Origin: Candidatus Peregrinibacteria bacterium
Lineage (GTDB): Bacteria; Patescibacteriota; Gracilibacteria; UBA1369; UM-FILTER-53-11
Length of the DNA: 11,733 nt
NCBI GenBank assembly: GCA_023245725.1
Contig: JAHFJU010000046.1
Span: forward strand, 1 to 11,733
Direction of reading: 5' to 3'
Both the position numbers and the translations under genes were made by a program. The notes under the pieces are model-generated. The model was given only the letters and a program-made list of their open reading frames with translations. It did no database searches and was not told where the DNA came from. Of this stretch, positions 1-7,700 are shown one piece after another (the stretch's first letter is position 1; every line of letters begins with the position of its first letter).

Positions 1-994
1 TATAATCTGCGGATCCAGAAATTACTTTTAGGTCGCCAGCTGGTCCTGCTTGTGCCGCTACTGGGGTGACGGCCGCAACTGCTGTTGCGTCGCTTTCTCC
101 ATTCTCTGCCACACGGTTCTCGGCTTTAACTCCTTTAAATGAACCTGTGTCTGAGGTGCCGCTTACAATTGGATTGTCATAAAAATCTTTCACTTCTATG
201 CCAACAGTTACGACGTAATCTGTATTCTCTGTTTGAGGTGCGGTTGTTAAAAGTACAGTTGCGCCCGTAGTGTCTGTGCTGTCTAATGTCGCATTTTGTA
301 CTGCAAGTCGCTCTTTCGTTGATGAGGTAAGAATTGTGAATGCGCTTGTAGCTTGCTCGTTAGGTAATTTAACCGGTTCTGAAAACTGAACTTTTACCGT
401 TACGTTTGTGTCTGCCGTAACCGCTGAAACTTTTGGAGCCTGTCCGTTGTCTTCTACAGACGAGCCGTGAGTGCCTGTAGCTGTGGCCGTTTCTGGAGTT
501 CCGGTGCTCTTTGCAAGACCGGCTTTTGGAGTTGCAGTAGCCTCGGGGCTATAGTTAATGCTTTCGTTTCCTGCTGCATCGAGAGCGGTTATTGAGAAAA
601 AGTATGGCTGGTCGTTTTTCAATCCTTTTACTGTATATTCTGTGACATTTTCTGTGGAGATATTTGGGAGGTTATAAACGTCTCCATCTGAGCCGACTGC
701 CTTGTCTCCTTCATAAATTTTGTAGCCTTTTACGCCTGTGTCATCTGTGGCCGCATTCCATGTTAATTTTATTTCGCCGTCACCTGCTGTTGCTGTGAGT
801 TTGTCGATGTCCGTTGGTTCTTTTGTATCAGAAGCACCTTGTGCGCTTACGAAAAGTAGCTGACTTGCGCCTGCTGCAAGCAATAAAACGACTGCGGCAG
901 AGGCAAAAATAAGCCTGAATGAACTGCTTCCTGAATGATTATTAACAATTTTCTTTGTAACAGGTTTAGATTTGATTGATTTATGAGTTTTCAT
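1..994 (-). CDS. Secreted FN3 / Ig-like (Big_5-like) surface protein, C-terminus cut by window edge
   Basis: The frame is open from an ATG at 994 to base 1, giving 331 codons with no stop, so the gene continues to the left. Residues 1-27 are Lys/Ser/Asn-rich, residues 28-51 are a hydrophobic helix, and VSA-QG (49-53) is a plausible signal peptidase I site. This makes export, or membrane anchoring if uncleaved, likely. Residues about 61-155 read as a fibronectin type III domain: a KLTWNA strand, GYKIYEG, then TVKGLKNDQPYFFSITALDAAG. A Thr/Ser-rich linker follows. Residues about 185-290 resemble the SbsA-type Ig-like domain (KVQFSEPV, then TDYVVTVG and a DFYDNP turn). No cysteines are present. 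The family suggests extracellular adhesion or a structural role; the partner is unknown. No good Shine-Dalgarno precedes the start. It is divergent from the gene at 1165. Confidence 0.8.
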   Translation of the reverse strand, partial: MKTHKSIKSKPVTKKIVNNHSGSSSFRLIFASAAVVLLLAAGASQLLFVSAQGASDTKEPTDIDKLTATAGDGEIKLTWNAATDDTGVKGYKIYEGDKAVGSDGDVYNLPNISTENVTEYTVKGLKNDQPYFFSITALDAAGNESINYSPEATATPKAGLAKSTGTPETATATGTHGSSVEDNGQAPKVSAVTADTNVTVKVQFSEPVKLPNEQATSAFTILTSSTKERLAVQNATLDSTDTTGATVLLTTAPQTENTDYVVTVGIEVKDFYDNPIVSGTSDTGSFKGVKAENRVAENGESDATAVAAVTPVAAQAGPAGDLKVISGSADY

Positions 995-1043
995 GCAGAG
1001 TCTAAAATCACACAATTCAACCTGTTTTGTCTATGCTGCGGGG

Positions 1044-1049
1044 AGTATA
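1044..1049 (-). promoter_or_regulatory. Possible -10 box for the FN3 protein gene
   Basis: TATACT reads on the minus strand about 50 bases before the ATG at 994, and a second TATACT lies just upstream at 1061-1066. No convincing -35 hexamer is visible for either. The 170 bp between 994 and 1165 is otherwise a divergent intergenic region in which I see no other element. Confidence 0.3.
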
Positions 1050-1152
1050 AACGGTGGCGTAGTATATGGTTTGTGTTCTAATTTTTTGTTCTCACGCTTG
1101 GTGGGGCGAGGCTGATAAACATAATTCTGTGGTTATTGGGTCGCATTTCGGG

Positions 1153-1158
1153 TATAAT
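1153..1158 (+). promoter_or_regulatory. -10 box (TATAAT) 6 nt before ATG, leaderless start
   Basis: A perfect TATAAT ends six bases before the ATG at 1165, so transcription should start at or next to the A of the start codon. No Shine-Dalgarno is present and no clear -35 is seen. The same GGTATAAT-YAASAG context occurs before the genes starting at 9312 and 4682. Confidence 0.65.
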
Positions 1159-1164
1159 CAACAG

Positions 1165-2367
1165 ATGGCATTACGACAAAAACTTGAGCTTAAAAGTAAC
1201 CCAAGCGATGTTATTGCAGCGAGGATTTTTGCGGACGTGTTTGGTGAAAAAAAGTGGAAGGTCGCGGTTTTGAGAAGTCGAAATGTAGTGCGTCTTATGG
1301 AGGATTATTCTGAAGAGGACGACGAAACTAAAAAAGAGTGTGAAGGAGTTATCGCAAAGGCAATGATTGAAGATAGAATTTCAAGCCTGTTTGACGACGA
1401 TTTAAGGGTTCACAAAACCGAGGAAAATGATGTTGAAAGAATCAAAAGAGTTAGGGCTTCGATTAAAGAAGAGATTCAGCGTTCCAAAATCCAAATAAAT
1501 AATGAATTTATTTCAACGGCGTTGACCACATTGTTAGAAAAAAAATTGAGCGAGAAAATGGCTACGGCTGCTGAACTAGGTGGCATAATAAGTGAGAGGA
1601 TTGCGACTAGGCAAAATAGTAATCCAAGTATTGTTATTGAAGTAGATAAGCCTGTTTCGGCATCGAGCGGTAAAGTGCGAAGAACGGTAATGAATGTGCT
1701 TTTTCCTACATTAATTGTTGGTGGGGTAATTGGCGGAGTTTCTTTAGCCTCGAAACTATTTGATGAAAAAGCTGTCTCTGATTCTGTTCTTATGGAAGGG
1801 AAAATTGATGACGTCGGCACTTCTAATGATAGTAAAGACGCGCAAATTCCTCCTGCTAATTCTTCGCATTCTTCTGCGCTTTCAGGAGTGTCGTTACACC
1901 CGTCAGCTGTCGATACTGAAATTGTCGCCGATGATTCAGATAAAGACGACGCTGAAGTTGACGATGAAAATGCAGTTAAGGTTGTCATCGAAGGCGTGCC
2001 TGCAGACGACGATGATGCCGAACCACACTCTCACGCTAAAGTTGGGAATTATCGAATAAAATTATCGCGTGGAGATGATGGAATAATGCAGCTTGATAGA
2101 ATTAAATGGATAGGCAAAACAATTCCGCCGATTCTGGTTGGAAAATGTGAGGCGGTGAATGCGGTACAGGTTGATTCTGAGGTTGTTGGGCTTGAGTGCC
2201 CTTATGCGGGGCCTGCGCAAATCAATAAACCGTGGATGTCTAAAGGGCGAATTGTCACTCTCTCGATCTTAAAAAATGATGTCGATTTAGATTCAACAGA
2301 TTGGCAAAATATTCCGACTCGAATTAATCCTGAACGAAAAAAGGGTGGGAAAGTTGTCGGTCCGTAG
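1165..2367 (+). CDS. Type II membrane protein of unknown function, 400 aa
   Basis: I place the start at ATG 1165, not at the upstream in-frame ATG 1066: a perfect TATAAT sits six bases before it, and the 33 residues gained from 1066 would span that box and do not look like a signal peptide. Residues 1-175 are charged and mostly helical, with an acidic patch around 48-54. Residues about 176-197 form one transmembrane helix preceded by Lys-Val-Arg-Arg, which predicts an inside N-terminus and outside C-terminus. An Asp/Glu-rich linker (about 249-287) leads to a compact C-terminal domain with two cysteines (about 328 and 345) that could form a disulfide. I recognise no family. The TAG stop lies 14 bases before argS, on the same strand, so read-through into argS is likely. 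Function unknown. Confidence 0.8.
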   Translation: MALRQKLELKSNPSDVIAARIFADVFGEKKWKVAVLRSRNVVRLMEDYSEEDDETKKECEGVIAKAMIEDRISSLFDDDLRVHKTEENDVERIKRVRASIKEEIQRSKIQINNEFISTALTTLLEKKLSEKMATAAELGGIISERIATRQNSNPSIVIEVDKPVSASSGKVRRTVMNVLFPTLIVGGVIGGVSLASKLFDEKAVSDSVLMEGKIDDVGTSNDSKDAQIPPANSSHSSALSGVSLHPSAVDTEIVADDSDKDDAEVDDENAVKVVIEGVPADDDDAEPHSHAKVGNYRIKLSRGDDGIMQLDRIKWIGKTIPPILVGKCEAVNAVQVDSEVVGLECPYAGPAQINKPWMSKGRIVTLSILKNDVDLDSTDWQNIPTRINPERKKGGKVVGP

Positions 2368-2368
2368 T

Positions 2369-2374
2369 TATACT
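2369..2374 (+). promoter_or_regulatory. -10 box (TATACT) 7 nt before argS ATG
   Basis: TATACT (5/6 match) lies immediately after the upstream TAG stop and seven bases before the argS ATG. No Shine-Dalgarno is present in the 14-base gap. The -35 position holds only a weak TGGGAA at 17 bp spacing. It fits a leaderless argS mRNA, possibly in addition to read-through from the upstream gene. Confidence 0.5.
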
Positions 2375-2381
2375 GGCGCCG

Positions 2382-4133
2382 ATGTTTATTCGTGATCAAA
2401 TTCAGGAACTTGTTCGGGGTGCTGCGATGGTTGCTTTTTCGCAAGCAGATCTTTCTGAAATAAATGTTGAGTATCCGGCTGAACTGACGCACGGCGATTA
2501 CTCAACCAATGTCGCGTTGATTTTGGCGAAACAGGTTTCGTTGAAGCCGCGTGAAGTTGCTGAAAAGATTGTTGAAGAGTTGAAGAAGGGCGGAACAAAA
2601 ATCCTATCAAAAATTGAAATTGCTGGTCCTGGATTTATTAATTTCTTTCTCTCACCTGAATATTTGATTGGCGAATGTCAGGGGATTTTGGTTCATTCAT
2701 CGAGTTTTGGTAATAGCGATTATAAGAATGGCAAAACGATTGTGACCGATACCTCTCACCCGAATGTTGCAAAGCCGATGGGTGTTCATCACCTGCTTTC
2801 GACGATTATCGGAAATTCAATTAACAGGATTTTAGCTGCGGTTGGTTATAAGGTAATTCGTGATAATTATTTGGGAGATTGGGGCACGCAATTTGGAAAA
2901 CTTATTTGGGCGTATAAAAATTGGGGAGACGAGGTTGTCGTTAAGAGCGACCCGATTCCAGAGTTGCAAAAACTTTATGTTAGATTTCATAACGAGGTTG
3001 AGACACGCCCCGAACTTGACGATTTGGGTCGAGCAGAATTTAAAAAACTTGAAGATGGTGACGGCGAGAATCGCAAACTGTGGAAGTGGATAGTCGATTT
3101 AAGCATTGAGCAGTTTACTGAAATTTGGTCGCGGCTTGGTGTGTCGTTCGACTACATTCATGGTGAGTCGTTTTATGAGGATAAAATGCAGGAAATCATC
3201 GACATGGGTATTCAAAAAGGGCTGTTTGTTGAGGGCGAAAAAAAGGCTGGTACGACTGGAGCTGGCGCTCTGATTTTTAAATTTGAGCATGAGAAATATC
3301 CTCCTTGTATTATTCGAAAGTCAGACGGGGCGACTATTTACGCGACGCGTGATTTGGCGCGAACGAAATATTGGCAAGACACTTGGCACCCTGATTTGAT
3401 GGTGATTGTTGCTGACACCGCGCAAGAACTTCACTTTAAACAGTTTTTTGAGGTCGCGCACGCGCTCGGAATTACAAACGCGCCGAACATTCACGCTTGG
3501 TTTGGGCGTATGAGTTTTCCTGAAAAACGAATGAGTACCCGAAAGGGGAATATTATTTTGATGGAGGAATTGCTCGACGAGGCTGAAGAAATGGCTGGCG
3601 AAGTTGTTAATGAGAAAAATCCTAATTTGGGTGAGGCGCAGCGAAAAGAAGTCGCACGAGTAGTCGGAATAGGAGCTGTGAAATATGCTGTGCTTGCTCA
3701 AAATCGCCAGACAAACGTGATCTTCACTTGGGATAAAATGCTCTCGCTAGATGGCAACAGCGCGCCATATTTGCAGTATGTTTTTGCGCGCGCGTGGTCA
3801 ATTTTACGAAAGTCGGGGGTGACCGATCTCGAACAGTTGATCGATGAAAAAATGAATCCTCTTTTGGTAGAGCAGACCGAGGTTACTCTCTCACGACTAG
3901 TCATTCGTTTACCTGAAATTATTTCTTTTGCCGCCGACGAATTAAAGCCGAATTTACTGACAAATTATTTGTTCCAAGTAGCTTCACAGTTTAACTCCTT
4001 TTACTCTGCTGTTAATGTAATGAAGACTGAAGGGGCTTTGAAGCAGGCGCGTCTCGCCCTTGTGGGCTCGACGATTGTTGTACTCAAAAATGGCTTGGCA
4101 CTATTGGGTATTGAGGCGCCGATGGAGATGTAA
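2382..4133 (+). CDS. argS: Arginyl-tRNA synthetase
   Basis: This class I enzyme joins arginine to tRNA-Arg in the cytoplasm using ATP; the 583 residues are a usual length. The N-terminal ArgRS-specific domain covers about 1-90 (ELTHGDYSTNVALILAK). The Rossmann catalytic core begins at about 118 with SHPNVAKPM, followed by LGDWGTQFG (164-172), DGATIYATRDLA (315-326) and ELHFKQFF (349-356). The KMSKS-like loop is KRMSTRKGN (382-390), the form common in ArgRS. The C-terminal DALR anticodon-binding domain runs from about 462 to the end and closes with VLKNGLALLGIEAP. The oddity is the HIGH motif: after KPM the sequence is GVHHLL (134-139), where most ArgRS have H-[IVA]-G-H-L, so the first His is Gly and the Gly is His. 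The rest is intact, so I expect an active enzyme. Confidence 0.97.
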   Translation: MFIRDQIQELVRGAAMVAFSQADLSEINVEYPAELTHGDYSTNVALILAKQVSLKPREVAEKIVEELKKGGTKILSKIEIAGPGFINFFLSPEYLIGECQGILVHSSSFGNSDYKNGKTIVTDTSHPNVAKPMGVHHLLSTIIGNSINRILAAVGYKVIRDNYLGDWGTQFGKLIWAYKNWGDEVVVKSDPIPELQKLYVRFHNEVETRPELDDLGRAEFKKLEDGDGENRKLWKWIVDLSIEQFTEIWSRLGVSFDYIHGESFYEDKMQEIIDMGIQKGLFVEGEKKAGTTGAGALIFKFEHEKYPPCIIRKSDGATIYATRDLARTKYWQDTWHPDLMVIVADTAQELHFKQFFEVAHALGITNAPNIHAWFGRMSFPEKRMSTRKGNIILMEELLDEAEEMAGEVVNEKNPNLGEAQRKEVARVVGIGAVKYAVLAQNRQTNVIFTWDKMLSLDGNSAPYLQYVFARAWSILRKSGVTDLEQLIDEKMNPLLVEQTEVTLSRLVIRLPEIISFAADELKPNLLTNYLFQVASQFNSFYSAVNVMKTEGALKQARLALVGSTIVVLKNGLALLGIEAPMEM

Positions 4134-4147
4134 GGGCTGAGCGCCCT
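4133..4147. terminator. Hairpin shared by two convergent stop codons
   Basis: AGGGC (4133-4137) pairs with GCCCT (4143-4147) around the five-base loop TGAGC. The last base of the argS TAA and two bases of the facing gene's TAG lie in the stem. No T-run follows on either strand, so it is not a classical intrinsic terminator. It may act as a weak bidirectional terminator or 3'-end stabiliser. Confidence 0.4.
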
Positions 4148-4682
4148 ATCGAAGTGTACTTGAATCTATTTGCCCTTGTGATGGCGCATCTGGGTATAAT
4201 TCTTGTAGGGCTTTTAAGTCGGCTGCGCCAGTTGGTGGTGTTGTATCTTTTTTCGGTGGATTTTGTTCTGGAGCTGCGCCGTGAGTTGCAGCATTTGTAG
4301 GTGTGTTACCGGTTTGAGTTGCGTTTTGAGTAGCACTATTTTGCTGTGAATTCACCGATGAATTAGTGTTCGTATTTGGTGTTCGTCTTCGAGGGGTATT
4401 TGTTTGTTGTGAATTTGAAGCATCATTTTGCGAAGCAGCCGATGTTGCCGTTGGTAAAAGTGCAGAACACAATTTTGCATGATTATCACATGGAACTCCT
4501 TTGCCTCCCGCATCTGTACATGCTTTTTGAAGCTCAGCGCAAAGTTGTGGATTTGCCTGCGGTATTAATATTGAGGTTAGATCTCCTGAAAAAGTATGCC
4601 CACTCAAAGAGAGTAGTCCAAAAATAATCAGCATGAATGCACCGAGTCCTACCAATAATTTTGTTTTTGGGGCGAGTGTCAT
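4146..4682 (-). CDS. Small exported four-cysteine protein with Thr/Asn/Gln/Ser-rich tail, 178 aa
   Basis: I recognise no family. The N-terminus MTLAPKTK is followed by a hydrophobic helix at about 9-27, which is a signal peptide or membrane anchor. Residues 48-72 hold four cysteines with spacing C-x6-C-x9-C-x6-C, a symmetric pattern that suggests a small disulfide-linked helical hairpin outside the cell. Residues about 77-140 are low complexity, rich in Thr, Asn, Gln, Ser and Ala, like a flexible stalk. The last 35 residues, from a KKDTTPP segment onwards, are more ordered. The ATG at 4682 lies 21 bases after a TATAAT box, unlike its neighbours. It is convergent with argS (12 bases between stop codons) and downstream of the 1525-aa gene on the same strand. 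A surface or envelope role is inferred from topology only. Confidence 0.75.
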   Translation of the reverse strand: MTLAPKTKLLVGLGAFMLIIFGLLSLSGHTFSGDLTSILIPQANPQLCAELQKACTDAGGKGVPCDNHAKLCSALLPTATSAASQNDASNSQQTNTPRRRTPNTNTNSSVNSQQNSATQNATQTGNTPTNAATHGAAPEQNPPKKDTTPPTGAADLKALQELYPDAPSQGQIDSSTLR

Positions 4683-4703
4683 AATGGTTATTTTCTTCTG
4701 TTA

Positions 4704-4709
4704 ATTATA
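4704..4709 (-). promoter_or_regulatory. Extended -10 box (TGGTATAAT) for the four-cysteine protein gene
   Basis: TGG-TATAAT reads on the minus strand in the 52-base gap after the 1525-aa gene. It lies 21 bases before the ATG at 4682, giving a leader of roughly 15 bases. An extended TGn motif may make up for the absent -35. The element gives this gene its own promoter even though it follows the large gene on the same strand. Confidence 0.55.
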
Positions 4710-4734
4710 CCAAATTAGACCTGTAAAAGCTATA

Positions 4735-7700
4735 TTAATTAGCATTCCCTGAAGCTACATCGCTGCTTTTAAGGTATGTATTCACCTTTTCGATTAAAGC
4801 TTTCATGTGAGGTGCCCTTATTAATTTAGGTTCAGCAGCGTTGTTGTCTTTGCTTACTATTGCATAGAATCCACCTTTCAAGGTTTTTGACCCCTCCAGA
4901 TTTAATTGAGGGATTAAAATTACATCGATTGTTGCCTTATGTATTGCGTCGTACAGCCGAGTTGATGATTCAAATTGTGGATATTGAATAGTCCATTTGA
5001 GTGCTTCGGCTTCGCCATTTGCAACAATTTTATTCAATTCTGCGGCCTCTAGATATTCTTTGTTCGGTTTAACAACTATGTGTTTTAATTTGTTGCCTAA
5101 ATCTTGTGGTGAATTAAATGTTACCTCTTCTTGAGGCCGATATTTCATTGTTCCGTTTTTACCTTTTGTCGGCGGAGCCGGTTGTAGATTATTGAATAGT
5201 GGATTTTCGATAAATAATTTTCCGCTCTTGCCGTTTGCATCGAATGTAACCGAGCAGCCGTTTGTTAGTTCATGCCCATCTAAAGTTTTTGCACTTATGC
5301 TGTAAGTATCGCCTTCTTTTTTAGTAAGCGAGAAATTAATTTGTTTATCATTTAATCCTTCTAAAATGTTTTTTTCAATTTTATTAATATCAATATTGCC
5401 GCTTTCTTTACCGTTAATTGGTGCTGTTTCGGAATTCTCAGCATCTTTGACTTTTACAGCTCCTGGGAAAGGAGGATTAAGGTCGCCTTGTAAATCGTTT
5501 AAAGTCTTTTTTATATAGCTAACCAGTTTTTCTGGGTTTGGTGTTGGCGAATAATACTGAAGACTCTCTGGAATATTTGTGTCATCTGTAAGTTTTACGG
5601 TGTAACCTTCTCCCGGAATTAGAAGGATTGGAATGTCATAAGTTTCTTTTTTATCGTCGAACTTATCATTCTGAATACGAATAATTGTGTGAAGGCGGTC
5701 TTTGTTATCTTTTGTATAATCTAGCGTTTTGTTTAGTACGCCAGCTGTTTTTGAAAGTTTATCTTTAAGCCCATCGACAGTTGTATTTGGGTGTGCCATT
5801 TCTTCGTCAATTTTTGCCATCTCTTCGACAGGAATTGCTCCTGCTTCTTTCATGAATTTAGCTTTTTGGGCTTCTGATTCTGCTTCACTTTTTTTAATTA
5901 TTTCTTGGCGTTTAGCCTCTTCAGTATTTGCTTCATCTATTATCTTTTGATTTGCCGCAGCAATTTTTGCATCGCGCGCTTCTCTAATTTTATTTACTAC
6001 AGCAATCACCGCAGCAATTTTTGCCTCCGGTTTATTCGAGGCGCTTTTTTCATTGAATTTTTGTTTCTCTGTTCCTTCATCGACGTCATCAAAACTGCCT
6101 GTAACCGTCATAGCTGAATCATGGTTCGTATCGATTGATCCAACTTTAATTGTTTCATTTTTGCCTTCGGCAAAATATTCTTCTCGCTTAAATGTAATTG
6201 AGTAATTTTGAGGTTCATGCGCCAATCCTTTTGATTTATTTACTTCTTCTTTGGTTCCTTCTAATCGTGCTTTTTGAAGTAGATTATTAAATATTTCGGT
6301 CTCATTATCGCGTTTTTTATCAAATGCCGCCTTAATTTTTTCGAGAGCCTTTATGCTTGAGAAATCTGTTTCTAGACGGCCATCTTTACTCTCATCTGGT
6401 ATTAAAAATTCATAACGGGCGTTATTATCTTTCATGCGAATCGCTACAGTTTTCTCTTCGTCTATTTCGACTAATGTCCATCGGTCATTGTTTTCTGCGT
6501 TGCCGCGCAAGTATTCCTCTTTGAGAACAGTTCCGATTTCTTCGAGCCTGAGCTGTTTATTTTCTTCTGGAGATTTCTCTCTCTGTTTATATGATTCAAC
6601 ATATGCAGCAACTTTATCGACTAAGGTTTTATAATCGGGGTCATTTTCTGTGTGTGAATACTCATTTGTATTATTTGGATTTGTTAGTTCCGTATCATCT
6701 TTTTTTGATTCGCTCACGGGGTATTTTATACTTAATCTAGCTTCATAACTACCATCGGGTTGTTTATTTGTTGTTATATCAATTTGTACTGGATCTTTAT
6801 TTCGCTTAAATGATGCGCCTAGTGTTCCCATAGCTCCTTTTTGTATGCTTGATTTGTCTAATGCATAACCTAGCCTTCTAAATTTCGCGTTTGCTTCTTC
6901 GATTCTGTCATCAGCCTTTTCTGAATCTTCAAGTTTCTGTTTCGCCATATAGGCGCCTAATTGTACTGGTCCACCAAGTAGGCTTGAAATTATTTTGTCG
7001 ATGAATTTGTTAAATGCCGAATCGACGTCGCCATTTGCGTTTGTTGATATGTCGACCAATTTGTTGTCTTTATCAGATATGCTTGCATGAAAATTCATGT
7101 CAGATCGTGGAAAAGTTTCAAGGTAATCGAAATTCTTACCTGTACCGTAAACTCTCAAAAAATCATTCTGAGGATTTCGTACTTCATTATCGAATGATAC
7201 CAAGTTGAGAAGTCTCGATTTAGCTATTTCATAGCGTTTTTTTGCTTTTTCAAGAATTTCCTTTAATTTCGAATCAAGGTTCGCCACTGCATTTTCTGGA
7301 TTTTCGCCAGTCACGTTTATAATCTTTTCTTCATTTGCCGAATCTGCGGTTATCTCAAATTTGTTTTCATTCGTTTTGGCTAGTGTAACCGTGGCTGCAA
7401 TGTAACTATCAGTTTTTTTGAATACATATTTTGGAGGATTCTCGCCTAATTTGCTAGTAGCCTTTTTATCATGAGGCTCAAAATTTATGGCTTTCATAAG
7501 CCTAATAAAGTGTTTGATGAGGTCGTCTAAAGACTCTTTAGCTTCTATATTTTCTGAGGCAGGTTTTTTGATTTTTTCGTCAGGCTTATTTGCCGCTTCT
7601 ACAGTAGGATTCTTTGTTTTTTCTTCTTCTGGTTTTGCGACTTTAGTTTCAACTTTATTGATTTCTTCGGTTTTTGGCTCTTTCTCCTCTGGGCCATTTT

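Noticed and set aside
1066..1164. Upstream in-frame ATG at 1066 as start of the type II membrane protein
   Set aside because: It would add 33 residues that are encoded across a perfect TATAAT box and contain no convincing signal peptide. ATG 1165 has the same promoter-to-start geometry as three other genes here.
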